Shown one piece after another: positions 1-11,285 of a stretch of DNA of 64,000 bases. The stretch covers positions 434,001-498,000 of the forward strand of contig OZ017746.1 in NCBI GenBank assembly GCA_963969365.1, read 5' to 3'. Origin of the DNA: Asterochloris sp. CNOR1. Its lineage: Eukaryota; Chlorophyta; Trebouxiophyceae; Trebouxiales; Trebouxiaceae. The notes beneath the pieces were generated by a model, which was not told where the DNA came from, did no database searches, and saw nothing but the letters and a program-made list of their open reading frames with translations. A program made the translations under genes and the position numbers. Within the stretch, counting starts at the first letter, position 1; every line of letters begins with the position of its first letter.

Positions 1-10
1 AGGGTGCCTC

Positions 11-3000
11 TCACTTCTGCTTTCTGCTCAGTGTATTAATGGCATGCAAGCGTTCTGCAAGCACAGGGTGGCTGTGGTGGGCTGCAGAGTAGAGCCAATC
101 TACATTGGCAGGGGCTTTGTTCTTGCGATCCAGCACTCGCAGGCCACCCTTCAGGTCCTCTGCATGCCCCTGCTTCACAGCAAAAGCGTCTGCCTGGTAC
201 TCAAACTTGCGGCTCAGCAGGTTGGTTGCAAAGGTGAGCACCTCATCCACTGGGCTGATGATGAGCTGGAACAGTACAAAATTGATGTAGTTGGGGCGAT
301 ACCTAGTGAAGCCAAAACTCTCAAACAGTCCCGGGGCTGCACACAGAAGACCAGCAGTCATCAGCAGTGGTGTGTGAGCAATTTCAAAGCAGATGCTGAG
401 GGAAGAGAGAGCTGTCAGGCAGCGTACATGCCTGGAAGTCAGCAGGTGGGCAAAAGGGCGATTGCTCCTGGCAGCACAATACTTTCAGCGCCCTGAAACT
501 GTACCTGTGCGAATCATAACAAAGAGTCCAAGCTGGCTCAAGATGGTGACTTGCATCAGGACCAGGTTGTACATGATGTGTCTCATCTTCCAGTGCCCTG
601 CAGGGAGCAACGAAGCTTCACACAGCCAGGGAGTGTTGAATGCTAGCATGGGGTCTGGCCTGCCCTGCCATGCCTGGGGTCTGGCCTGCGCAGCTTCAGC
701 TCAGCCGTCGGTGCAGGATGTCTGCAGGCAGCAGCAGCAATGGCCACGAACGAGGCGAGTTGTCTGGGCAACCTTTCCAATGAAGCAGACTAGAAGGTGC
801 GGGCTTAGGGCCATTGCAACTGGCAGCCACAATCACTCCAAAAGCAGGGACACACCCCAGCACTGCTCGCCCACCTCACCATCAAGCACAACAGAGGCCT
901 CTTGACGTTTACAGAAGAGACCTCTCAGCACTGCTTACCCAGCTCACAAATGAGGACAGAAGAGACCTCTCAGCATCTACAAATGAGGCTTCTCAGCATT
1001 GCTCACCTAGCTCGTGCGCAAGAACAGCCACCACCTGGGGCTCAGTTGCCTGCTCCACCAATGTATCATACAGCACGATGCGCTTGTTATTGCCAAAGCC
1101 ATCTGCAAGCATGGACCCACATCAGGAAAGATCAGGCCTTGCATGCTCTGCCAGCAGCCCACGCCACCGCAGTGCAGTGCAGAGGGACGCATGGCTGGGC
1201 ACTGTTGACTTCAAGAAGCCATGCTGCGCTGAGACGTGCTGCTGCTGGGCAGCTGCTCAAGCGCAACACTAGGGAAGCATGCTCATTCTTGTAAGGGACA
1301 GCCTCCCATACGGCAGGACCGCAGAGGGCACAAAAACTCCCGCTGCCAAGCACATACTCACACATGTAGGCATTGCTGTGGGCGCTCCGGGTGGACCCAT
1401 CAATGACGTACAGCTTCTTCAGAGGGAAGCCCAGGGAGCCTGCCAGCGCCTCAATCTTCTCCCTGCATGTGAAAGTCTCAAGCTCCACCATGCACAGCAC
1501 CGCAAAATCGGAACTACTACAGAAGCAGGTCAGTGATGTTTCGGTGAGACGCAGGGCTCAGGAGCAGAGAAAGGGTCCATAAACTTGCAGGTGCTGCACC
1601 AGGAGGAAGCTGCTGCTGGTCAGCCAGTTGCCTCAGTGCCTACATGTCGGAGTACTCACCTGAGGGTGCCGGGCGCCAGCGGGACAAACTTGTTAAACAG
1701 CGGTGCAATGGCCACAGGGTAGATGATCATGAAGAACAACTGTACAGTCAGTATGAACAGCCAGAGGTAGACGGCCTGCAAGATTGTGCAGACGTGTGAT
1801 TTGCAGGATTTGCTTTCTTGTGGGCCCCAGCAAGTGACTGCCGCCTGAAGTGGCTGGTCACCAGGAGGCATCATGCAAACATGATGGCAGCTATCTGTGA
1901 AAGGGGCATGCTTCTGGTGTGAGCGCAGCAGCTCAACATTGCGCCCACCATGATGGGCTTTGCATGGCTCAAAATGATCGTGGTTACGCTGACAAAGGGT
2001 GGCATCAGAAGTAGCCCCAAGAAAACCTGCAGGCACCTAACATACAGCCTGAGGAGTTTTGGACAGGCTGCACCCTGCAATTGCGGCTGCCTGGGCTGAA
2101 GAGCCACTAGGCAGCGGGACACATACAACATCAGCAATGCAGTGTTCACTGATGAGGCATCGTGGCTCAACAGCCGCCAAAGGCGCCGGAAGGTGCCCTC
2201 TTTGAGCTGAACTGTAGAGGCACTACAGGTGTGCATGAGCGCAAGCTGACCGTCTTGATTTGGTCCTTGAGGAACAGCAGCGGGGTCTGCTTGTTGAAAC
2301 CGTGACGCTGCTCTACAACAAACGTGCCTACAGCCACATAGAGGGTCCAGCAGATCAGTGCACAGTGAGGCCAAGGGGAGATTATGTACGAGATGTGCGG
2401 GCACACACCAGCACTGTGGCAGAATGCAAGTGACTGTTTGCAGCCTTGTTGCGGCCAGAATGTATAGCCTGCGACCATGTGGCATGCAGTTCCGGCAGCA
2501 GATGCCACCCACAGGCCTCACCATAGATGGTCCAGGGCAAGCTGAGAACCAAGTCCTTGGCGCCATCCAGCAGAGAGAAGGTGACAGTGACCAGCACCTC
2601 ATTCTCTGGGTTGAAGCCCAGGTGCTGCACGAGGTCCCGGCTCAGCTGCCAGGCCCAGGGGAGGTACCTGCAGGGTTGCGTTGCCGGCAGATGTGGAACT
2701 GGAAGGCCGCATGCACGGTGGACAGCAAAAGGTGAGACTGATCAGCTGAGATTGCACTGCCAGCAAGTCTGGTGCTGAGAGACAGGGGCTGAGAGCACAG
2801 CACTGCAGGGGAAGCACAGCGATCTAGGTGATGTTAAAGCTGGTCTCACCAGCACAGCAGCATGGCAGAGCTCAGGCCCATTTCAAAGAGTTTGCTGGTT
2901 GCACCCAGCCACCTGCAGAGAGGTGCTGAGTGGCTCAATGCTCAGTAGTGCGACGTGGTTGAGGCAACAGCCTAAGAACTCAAGTACCATTTATCTAGTT

Positions 3001-3196
3001 GATAGCTCTGTGTCTGCCGGAATTCCTCCTGGTTGAGATGTCCCTCCAGGACCTTGGGAGCAGTCTGCTTCTCGAGAGCTTTTTTCTGCCTTAGATCAAG
3101 CCAGCTGTGAAAGGCATAAACCAAGATGCTGAAGGCCAGCACACTCTCGGAGTATGGCCAGGCCCCAACCTCCTTGGAGCTGTGGATCACTGTCAT
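11..3196 (-). CDS. STE24: CAAX prenyl protease 1 (STE24-type zinc metalloprotease)
   Basis: Membrane zinc metalloprotease that removes the C-terminal tripeptide of prenylated CAAX proteins, normally in the ER and inner nuclear membrane. About ten exons read on the minus strand. The N-terminal exon starts at 3196 and carries the YQLDKW segment; later exons give [18 protein letters not shown], a substrate-side [16 protein letters not shown] block and the C-terminal SPVDEVLTF...FEYQADAFA block that holds the third zinc ligand. The HELGHWK motif (HExxH) is assembled across an intron: HEL plus one base ends at 1007, and the next exon starts at 597. The NAYM/YGFG junction is also phase-matched through a strong GTGAGT donor. 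The stop codon is at 11–13. Order and spacing of all blocks follow human ZMPSTE24. The splice junction before the last exon did not resolve cleanly in phase, so one border is uncertain. Confidence 0.93.
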
Positions 3197-4124
3197 GCTT
3201 GGACGAAGTTGAAAATATGCATCCCGCCTATGTCACAATGGGGAACCTATCTCCACCCCTGGGGCCAGTGCAGCAATCAGGTGTTCGTCTGGCGCCGCTG
3301 AAGTGCCTGATGCAGTGTTGCAGACAAGCAGAAGCCAGAATTGGCATCCAATGGGTGACTGAGCAAGGCCATGCCCCCAATACGCTGGCTATGATGGCCT
3401 ATCCCTGAGACTGCTATTGGGTGTTAAGCAGCTGTACTGCACAGCTGCGCTGCCTGCAGAGTCGTCCTTGCAAGTCGGCAATGGCTGGGTTGCCCATCAG
3501 TTGCCATGCTTGCAGCTAAATGGCAGGTGCCCCAGAGCGGCAGCACCTCCAGGTGGTCCGAGAAGGCCTGCTGAGAGACATGGTGCCTCTCCACCACCTC
3601 ACTGCATTGTGCTGCCGGTCTTTAATTGCCTTGAGGTCTCGGTGCTGCACAGCAGGTATACGGCTTGAAAAAGCGTTCACTGATATTGCTGTGAACCAGA
3701 TGCCATGCAAGCCCCACCAAACAGGGAACCTTTGACAAATTGGGGGCCCTCTGGAGGCTACTCAGACTGGGGCAGGGGCTGGTGAGCTTCCTATAGGCTT
3801 CCTATAGGCTTAGCTAAGCAGCCGATGCATTACTGAGATGTTTCAAGCCCGAAGCCTCCTCCTCGAGCTGGCCCTCTAGCTCAGCAGGGTGGGCTTGCTG
3901 ATCTAAGCCAATCCAGTTATCATTGCCTGGCAAGACCTGCAAGCTGTTAGCCAGAACTTGACAGCCAGATCTGCCACATTTGGCAGTGCAGCGTTTGGTG
4001 GCCGGGATTTGCCCCTCTCCTTACAGGGCAAGGCAATAATCTCAGATTTCAGGGTTAGGTGCTGACAAGCGCTTAAGTTAAGCTTAAGCTTGACTTGAGT
4101 CACAGGATCTGCTTCTGGTCCCAC
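3197..4124. other. intergenic, no gene seen
   Basis: Spacer between the STE24 start and the stop of the SWIM–RING gene, both on the minus strand. It should hold the 3' UTR of the latter and the promoter of STE24. I see no coding exon or recognisable motif beyond a short direct repeat (cttcctatagg twice, near 3788) and a small palindromic stretch around 4078–4092. Confidence 0.6.
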
Positions 4125-6707
4125 TTAGCGTATCCATCTTGCGGTGTCCCCATAGAGAGAGTACAGATCAGGCCCAGTGCTTCCAGGATTCAAGTTGACG
4201 TAGGTGCTCTCCGGGGTGGCTGGCCCTGCAGCACACAAAAAGCTGATGAGAACAAGGACAGCCTCTGCTGCTGCTAGCAGGGAACTCCAGACTAATGTCT
4301 GACAAGCTTTCAGTATCTTGGGCTGGTGCAAGGCAGTACAGCAGGGCAACACTAACCTTTGCCAGTGACGCCGTCCAGCCAAGGAGCACGGCAGTAGACG
4401 CAGGTCACTGCGCTGCCCTTCTGGCCAGCCCAGCGCTTGAAGCACTCTGCATGGACATTGTTGCCACAAGAGGCGCACCAGCACAGCTTCTCCTCAAGCT
4501 TGGCACTGTCAGCCTGCACATTGTTGACCAAACGGCAGATTGCAATTCTGCAGCCCAGAGCTCAGGCAGTTTGGTGTGCAGCCAGATCATCTGCCTCAAT
4601 CTATGCATGCAGCTTCTGGCAAATGAGCTGCCAGCAGTGCAACAGGCCACCAGCACACCATCAGCATGCTTGGCCGGCCTCACCTTCAGCTCGTCGCAGC
4701 AGATAGGGCAGTCCCCTTCCACTGGGCGCTGCCCATCATGACTCTGGTGCCCAGCCTTTGAGGCAGAAGCCCCCGTGAGCTCCTTGTACCTGTTGCGCAG
4801 GGACTCTGCAGCCAGACAAGAGCGCTGAGCAGTCAATATCGGCAACAGAAGGGGCTGGCAGGGGCGCCGTGCCACAGCCGATCATGGTGAGCATCAAGGT
4901 GAAGATGGGAACCACAGGCCCTCAGAGGCACTGTGAGCGTGATGGCTGCTTGCCGGACCAGCACTACAGGAGATCACGGCAGCCTTTACGGCCTTGAGTG
5001 TGGGCATCAAACAAGGAAATGCCAGCACAAGGGAAACGGCCTGGCAGTCTGTCTTGTCATAGAGGGCCTCTGCAACAGGCTAGCATGTAAACAGCATGGT
5101 GATCACTTGCAGCCATGACAGCACTGTCTGTGTGCCCCTGCTGCCTGTCGCTCATCAGGATGTCCTCCACCTGCAGCAGCGCCTGTCAGCCCTGTGAAGG
5201 CTTGGGCTCAGACAAGAACAGCAGGTTGGGCCTGATGAACTTGCCAGAACGGCTGGAGTGAGCAGCATTGCAGGTGTGCATCAGCTGCCCCGGCATGTAG
5301 GTGCTGCCGTCAGCCAGCATGCTCTCTGACCAGCTGCAGCTTCCCATGAGAGGGGACGGACAAAGCTGCGGCGAGTTGGCAAGCAGAAGATGACCACAGA
5401 TGAGAAACAGATCACGGGGAGCGCCTGCTGAAGCACCACAATAGACCGGGGGAGGCAATCCCCCGCACATGCAAAGAGCAAGTCAGGGGTCTCAGAGGGG
5501 AGGCTGCGACACCACGCTCCACGTCAAATGGTTCAAATGCATCTAATCTGCAAAGGCAGCGTGAAATACACTGGTGCACCTTATCAGGCAGCAGGCCCCG
5601 CTAAAGGCCAGTCTCTGGCAGCTTGAGCATGAGCGCAGCATGCAGGTGAAGTGATGCGTGCACAAATAGCTGCACACATTTCTGGCTGCACAGCACGGCT
5701 CAATGCAGCAGCACCACAAGACTGCCACCGCCCCCAGTGCGCACCTCTTCAGGGAGCAGGCCCCGCTGCCAAACCCTGGGGTCGTCCTCAGGAAGCTTGA
5801 GCACGCGCAGCATGCAGAAGAAGTGGTGCTTGCACAGGCGACCCCCCTTAGCGGCATCGGGGCAGCTGCAGCTGGGGCTGAGTCCAATCTTCACTGTGTA
5901 CACTGCAGGAAGGCAGGCTTGGCTCTGCATCACAGGGTCCCCGACTGCATATGCTGCAGAGGTGGCAATGGCACCCTGTGGCAACTCACATTCAGTTGTG
6001 CCTCAGCATCCAGGCCACGACATAGGTGATCACATGTGCCATGCAGCGCCAAATCATGGGAGCGAGGACATGCCCAGCCTTCACAAGGGAAGGCTGAGGC
6101 GCAGTGCTGCATGCATTCTGCATTGTGAGGCTCACCGTTATTGGTGACGCCCAGCACTGTGAACTCCTCAGATGGCCCGCTGTCAGTGTCAGAGTTGCCC
6201 TTCCTCTCTAGTAGGAACATGGTGTGCCCCGATCCTGCATGCAAAGGAAGCTCTTGCACAGTGTTCAGCTGCATTGGCAGCATTTGCAGCAGCTAGAAAC
6301 CTCTGGAGCACCTGGCTTTGTCCTGTCCATCCTCTCCTGTGCCTGCTGTGAGGGGTTGGCAGCATAGCGCACGCTCTTGCCCTGCAGGCAGGCTGATAAT
6401 GTCTTGGGGCACCCAAATTGTCCTTTGGACGTCTGGCAAGCCTTTGTTGGTCCCGCACTGCCAGACACTACCACCAAAGCTCGCAACACAAGCCAGCGAT
6501 GCTTACCAGCCGGTCCACCCGCTGCTGTGCTGGGCTCTTGGAATGTGATGCAGCCCTGGTCTTCCTGGCTCTCTTGTTCTTAATGGTTGGGATCTCCTCA
6601 TCATTGTCAGCTGTCAAGTCCAACCACTCTGTGGAGGACGGCTCTGCTTCCTCATTGTAGCTCTTCTTTGGCAAGCGAGTTCTCTTGCCCCTCCCTGCAC
6701 CATCCAT
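4125..6707 (-). CDS. SWIM zinc finger + RING finger protein, probable E3 ubiquitin ligase
   Basis: ZSWIM2-like architecture. The start at 6707 (MDGAGRGKRTRLPKK) opens a basic, acidic-patched N-terminus. Next comes FLLERK...EFTVLGVTNN, typical just upstream of SWIM domains, then the SWIM finger CSCPDAAKGGRLCKHH (CxCx9CxH) near 5800–5880. The RING is split over two exons: CPICCDELK (about 4690–4712), then CWCASCGNNVHAECFKRW and CVYCRAPW (about 4365–4520). The last exon ends YGDTARWIR with TAA at 4125–4127, the RWI ending being typical of plant relatives. The junction before the last exon is phase-matched (one-base remainder). SWIM domains bind DNA or protein and RING fingers recruit E2 enzymes, so ubiquitin ligase activity is a family inference. 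Exon copies of this gene lie at 5560–5700 and 10.7–11.3 kb. Confidence 0.85.
5556..5700 (-). pseudogene. decayed tandem copy of the SWIM-domain exon
   Basis: Next to the real SWIM exon (about 5740–5900) lies a degenerate copy of its 3' half. Blocks such as gcagcaggccccgct and agcttgagca...gcgcagcatgcag recur in the same order at 5590–5650 and 5755–5815. In the copy the reading frame and the first SWIM cysteines are lost. It sits inside an intron of the SWIM–RING gene, so it is read as a tandem exon duplication that decayed. Confidence 0.7.
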
Positions 6708-6770
6708 GTTTGTATAGCAGTACAGTGCAGCGGGCTGCTTCGGCAAGAAGATTGATGTATTTAGTTAAAT

Positions 6771-7205
6771 TTAGAGTCTACCCTGACAAAGGTGGCAATC
6801 TGGCATCCTGGATGGTTCTTGGAAGAACCTCAACAATGACTGTTGCGGCTGAGCAAACAGGTGGCTGTGGGCAGATCGGAGGTCTGCAAAGCCTGGGCAG
6901 TGTAGCAAAATGTGCTGCTCATCTTCCACAGCGCTGGTTGACTTGCAAATGTGACAGGTTCTGTCCTTCCTCTGAAGGTGGGGCACGTGGTATCAGCCAG
7001 TCTGCACCAGCAGCTGGTGAATGCTGCATCTGATGCTGGCAAAGGCGTTGCGCAGCCGAAAGCCTCTGATCTTCAGCAGGTATGGCTGCATGTCATAGGC
7101 TGTGCTGGGACCACGCATCTGCATATAGGTCGTCACAGTGGCAGCCTGAGATTGTATGACTATGGCGTCAATGCCATAGCAATGCTGGATGGTCAGAATT
7201 AGCTA
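6771..7205 (-). mobile_element. 3' fragment of a non-LTR (LINE-type) retrotransposon, reverse-transcriptase tail
   Basis: Reading the minus strand from about 7205 gives YLLKIRGFRLRNAFASIRC, HQLLVQTGRYHVPHL, RTCHICKSTSAVEDEQH and LLHCPGFADLR, stopping near 6771. This matches the zinc-binding tail after the reverse transcriptase of plant and algal LINE elements (CxxC ... EDExHxLxxCP). No polymerase core or endonuclease is present, so it is a 3' remnant, as expected from 5'-truncated insertion. Confidence 0.75.
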
Positions 7206-7528
7206 GAGTCTAGCTCTAGACCCTCGGCTGTGACCAAGTCAAAGGTGTCTTCTAAGGTTTTGACAAAACTCCCCACCCCCTCCAGGTGGTGTATTAATGA
7301 CCATAATGAGATCTGAGAAAACACTGTTGCTTCCTGACCTCACAGAGCTAGAGCCACTGAGACGAGCTTTGGCCAGCCCTGTTTGAGGCCGCCGGCAAAT
7401 TCCGGATCGTTATCCCGGATCGGTCAATTTACCAGGCCCCACGCACCCGATGTGAGGCAGGGCTAGGGCTAGGGCATACCAAGCCAGGCACCTTGACGAT
7501 CGCATCCCGATCATGTCGCATTGGTACC
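7206..7528. other. intergenic, no gene seen
   Basis: Spacer between the LINE fragment and the start of coiled-coil copy A. It holds short palindromic sequences (ctagagtctagctctaga near 7204) and repeats of cggatcg near 7400, but no coding exon that I can support. It presumably contains the promoter of copy A. Confidence 0.5.
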
Positions 7529-8350
7529 ATGTTTGGTGCTGTCTGCAGGACCTCAGTTCCTGGCAAAGCCACTGGCACAGCATCTGGCCCCTCACCGAGC
7601 CGGCCAATGCAGGCGTCACAGGCCTCACATGGTCTCTCTGGATCTGTCCAGCAGACTCCCGTTGGCAACCCCGCCTTCAAGCCAGCGTTTGCCCTCGTCC
7701 CCCCTGCTGCTCCGGCAGCTGCTTCATCAGCTGCTCGAGGTGACTTCCAAGCTCTGTTGCATATTCCATTCCAGACAGATCCCTCAGAACACCCATGTTG
7801 ATCGGTGCTGACAGGGTGCTGCCCTGCTGTAGCTCCCGGTGGAGGCATGAGCACAGGCAGTGGGCAAGACATGAGCATGGGCCATGACTATGGGTGCAGC
7901 AGTGCCCACATGCCTGCTCTTGCACAACCCAGACAGTCTGTTGAGTGGCCCAGCCTGCCTGCTTTGTGTCCACAGATGCCACCACTAGTTCAGTATTTGG
8001 GCTCATGCATTCCTGAACAACATGTTTCATTTGTAAGCTTTTCCATACACAACTGTGCAAGAAACTGCCCCTGCTTGTGCAGGAAGGTGGTACCAGTACA
8101 GAAGTACAACAACGTCAAGAACCACAACTTCACACTCAAGGCCCAGCTGACATATTGTGAGAAGCTCAGGAAGGAGACTGAGCAGCGATTTGACGACATC
8201 CGGGTTAACTCCACCAAGTGGCAGCAGCGTGCCTTGAACTATGAGGCCCAGTTCCAACAGAATCTGCAGCCCCAGTTCATGGCAATGCAGTGGGAGAATG
8301 CGCAGCAGAAGGAGCAGATTGAGGCATTGCAACGTGCGAATGCACAGTGA
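7529..8350 (+). CDS. coiled-coil protein, copy A (short paralogue)
   Basis: Three exons with matching phases: 7529–7739, 7833–7893 and 8083–8350, giving 179 aa. It begins MFGAVCRTSVPGKATGTASG, has a Gly/Met segment (GGGMSTGSGQDMSMGHDYG), then a coiled coil ending ALQRANAQ. Copy B at 12698 has the same start, exon order and phases. Relative to B, copy A has lost bases at the end of exon 3 (B reads on through LREQL to a donor; A meets TGA at 8348), so it lacks B's last three exons. All three exons remain open, so it may still make a short protein. Function unknown; no enzymatic motif is visible. Confidence 0.6.
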
Positions 8351-8464
8351 GGTGAGAGTCCCTCAGAGACTTCAGGGCTGGTCTAGATGAAATTGTAGTT
8401 ACTGGTTCTGTTCCTTGAGCGAACAGGGTAGAAATACCACCTTGCGCAAAGCCTAGCAAGCCCG

Positions 8465-8507
8465 CTGTAGCATCCGGTGTTGCCAGACGCTACACCCGCC
8501 ATCTCAG
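8465..8507. repeat. short hairpin-forming dispersed repeat, copy 1
   Basis: The sequence ctgtagcatccggtgttgcc is followed by agacgctacacc; the outer arms tgtagc and gctaca are inverted repeats. The same 20-mer with one change recurs at 10786–10805. A third, partial copy (cggacgctacag) is at 11643–11654, in reverse orientation. Confidence 0.6.
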
Positions 8508-9218
8508 CAGTGACTTTATAGGGCTATTTTGGAGGAGTCTTGTCAGCATGAAGCTGTGCACACACGAGGTGAGGCTGTGGGTTGTGCTCAGTGGTTGGGG
8601 CTGGCGTTAAGACATGTCCTTTTCAGGGGAAATTTGCTGGGCAGGGCTCCGTGACCTCTGCTGGGTTGTCTGGGGATTTCATCACGGCGATGTTGGCCTC
8701 TGCCAAAGGGGCAGCTTGGCGGGATTCCTCCTGCTGGCGGCATTCCAATAAACTGTGTTGGTACAATGGCTGCAATCTTGCAACGCGTGTGGTAGTGCTG
8801 GGCTTTGAGGACTATAGTTGTGTGCACTGTAGTCAGGTGCTGAGCTGCTACATCAGGGTCGCAGAGAGGTTGGCAATATACTTTATGAGCAGTTGTAAAG
8901 GGTTCCCTCATCATCCTGCATCAAGCTGCACTGGGTCTGCACATGGCTTGAGCGGCCCACAGGCAGCAAAGCTTCAGCATGCAAGTCTGCCCTCTGCTCT
9001 GCTATGCAGTCCACCAGGTCTGCTTTGTACAGTGTCAGCGCTGTTTGAGGACATGTCTGAGCCCACATGAGGGTGTCTGCCTTTGAGCAGTGTGCAGTTC
9101 AGTGACGGCGCCCACACTGCATGTTGCAGATGCTTTGGGCCGCTCACCGCATCATGCCAAAGCGACTGACCACTCTCGCGACTGCTCTGTAGAGGCCAGA
9201 CAGCAGGCGGGTAGCAGA

Positions 9219-9488
9219 ATGCCAGCCACCCGCAAGCGTCCAAATGTGGAGGCCACATATGGTTCTGCTAAGCGCAGGCGGGCGTCCACCCAGGTCTGGC
9301 TCAATGAGCAGGACCGCACCTTGATCACTTTCCCTGACGCCAAGAAGGGGCAGAAACCCACTGGTGAATGTTTGTTCAATAATTGCAACGGCATGCACCA
9401 CTGGATCGAGTGCACCCAAGCTGACAACCAAATTGTGGTGGCGCGCGGCAAGGAGGCTGCTGAGCGCAAGGCTGCTGGGCAGAGCTAG
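9219..9488 (+). CDS. unrecognised single-exon ORF, basic N-terminus and possible zinc knuckle
   Basis: An 89-aa ORF from ATG 9219 to TAG 9486. The first 30 residues are very basic (RKRP, AKRRRAS). It then has the spacing CLFNNCNGMHHWIEC, which resembles a CCHC zinc knuckle but lacks its glycine pattern. Codon use looks coding, with few hydrophobic runs. It lies between coiled-coil copies A and B with no visible partner exon. It could be a small nuclear protein, one exon of a larger gene, or a fragment of a mobile-element gag. Function unknown. Confidence 0.4.
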   Translation: MPATRKRPNVEATYGSAKRRRASTQVWLNEQDRTLITFPDAKKGQKPTGECLFNNCNGMHHWIECTQADNQIVVARGKEAAERKAAGQS

Positions 9489-10699
9489 CCACCACAGGTG
9501 AGCTATCATCAGCCTACTCCCATGGCTTCAACACATGCGGTGCAATCAGCAATACTCACCATTCAGTTCAGCCACCACTGCCTCGCGCTGATGCGGTGGA
9601 TTGAACCGATAATCAAGGCAGCAATGGAAATGGTTCAGGCACATCATGGCAAGTCATCTAGCATGAATGCATATGCCATGGTGGGCAGCCGCAAAGCTTG
9701 CATGCACATCATCCTGATAATGCAGTCCACCCCTTCCTGGCTTTGCATGTTATAGGCAAGCACACTGGTGGGCCCCATCTCCACCGCTTATTGAGCAAAG
9801 CATCCACCAATATCTTAGCAGCAACTTGTACCGCTCCCAGGACAACTTCAGCATGCATTTCGGTGCCTCAGCACTCTAGCTTGAAGCAGCACCTTGGCTG
9901 CATTTGCTTCAGAGGCATGCCGCTTGTCACTCATTGTTGCAAAGTGCACTCTCTGCCTAAAAATGCCAGTGGCATCGGCAAGCGATGTACAAAGCACATG
10001 CTTGGTTTCCATGATGCTGTGGGTAGCCATGATGGCTACCCAGCACTCAGTCTTGTCTCATGGGTTTACATTTCTGAGTGCTCACCATAAGCGCCTTACG
10101 ATGCTGTTTCTTGCGATGCCTGTAGGGCATATCTCTTCACGATATTGATGTCACTTGCGAAAGGCGCCAACGCCAACATATCCACCAGAAATTAGCCTAG
10201 CAACACCATTTAGATGTTGTGGCTATCTATATGATGCCCTCATCATACTGGCCACACTGACTCAGTGATTGGCCAATGCCCACTGCCGGCCATTTACATT
10301 CAGGCTTGCCAAATTGGCGTCTGTCTTGTTGTCACATCACTTGGCCGTGGCCACTGTACTATATCAACCAATGGAGTGAGCAGAGAAAGTGCTTGTGAAT
10401 TGTTAGGATGAGTCAAGAGTTCAGAGTCAAATTGGGACTGCATGGCAGTACCCACAAGCCACCATTTTGAAACATGCTAACCACAAGGCAAAAGGGCGAA
10501 CTTAGTGGCCAAGATTTGTCTGTCTCTCCTTATTGGGCACGGCGGTCATTACAAGGTTGCAATGGTTGTGTATTGACAAGTTGTGGCTAGATCTGTTCCT
10601 TACATCAAGGAGGCGCTTTGAGAGGTTGCCTTGCCACAAACAAGGTGTGGTGCAACAAAATAGCCTCAACTGCCGCCGGCATGGAGATGCACACCAAAA
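9489..10699. other. no gene recognised
   Basis: Both strands carry only short open frames. A minus-strand frame at 9848–10030 looks mildly protein-like but matches no family I know. I see no promoter, RNA gene or repeat family here beyond the start of the SWIM–RING relic near 10700. Confidence 0.5.
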
Positions 10700-11285
10700 T
10701 ATGACAAGCTTCCAATGTCTCACAAGGGCACCGACATTTGCTAGTGACGCTGTCTACCCAGCACGGCAGTAGACATAGGTCACCTGTAGCGTCCGGTGTT
10801 GCCTCTCGCTACATCACCCGCTGCTTGCACCTATTGACCAGATGGGCAAATCACAATGCGATAGCCCAGAGGTTCGGCAATTGGTGCATCTTGATAATCA
10901 GCCCAAGCCCTCAAACATAGCAGCTTGCAGCATCTTGAGGACGAGCCAATTGCCAGCAATGCAGCATCCCACCAGCACACCACCAGCGTGCTTGGCCGGC
11001 CTCAGCCTGTTGCAGCTGATGGGGCACTCCCCTTCCACCGGGCGCTGCCCATCATGACTTAGTGCTTAGCCTTACAGTCAGCATCCCCCGTGAGCTTCCT
11101 GTACTGGTTGCGTAGGGACTCTGCAGCCAGACAACCGCACTGGGTAGTCAGCAGTTGTACCAGGCGGCGTTGCGCCACAGCCGATCCTGGTGTGCATCAA
11201 TGTGTAGATGGGAAGCCATGACCCTCAAAGATGCTATGAGCGTGATGGCATGCGGGATCAGCACCACCTGGTGTAGCACTGCAAG
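10700..11285 (-). pseudogene. decayed duplicate of the SWIM–RING gene's RING exons
   Basis: About 585 bp align in order with 4310–4970 of the SWIM–RING gene: tgacaagctt, ttgctagtgacg, cacggcagtagac, aggtcac, then accagcacacc, gcatgcttggccggcctca, cactccccttccac and gggcgctgcccatcatgact, through to gagcgtgatggc. The RING cysteine exon (CGNNVHAEC region) is missing and in its place lies the short hairpin repeat at 10786. Frame breaks make it non-coding. It is probably a dispersed duplication of genomic DNA, because sequence outside the exons is copied too. Confidence 0.8.
10786..10828. repeat. short hairpin-forming dispersed repeat, copy 2
   Basis: The sequence ctgtagcgtccggtgttgcc followed by tctcgctacatcaccc differs from the 8465 copy at one of the first 20 bases. 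The arms tgtagcg and cgctaca are a perfect 7-bp inverted repeat. It replaces about 110 bp of the RING relic. The 12-mer ctgtagcgtccg has its exact reverse complement at 11643–11654. Confidence 0.6.

Larger units (their letters stand above)
7450..9095 (+). repeat. segmental duplication, copy A (partner 12650–14286)
   Basis: The segment holding copy A and about 700 bp after it is similar over its whole length to 12650–14286, introns included. Shared blocks include ctgctgggttgtctggggatttcat near 8660, gggattcctcctgctggcg near 8730 and ctctgctctgctatgcagt near 8993. The 8351–9095 part aligns with intron 3 of copy B and holds no further exon that I can support. Confidence 0.8.
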
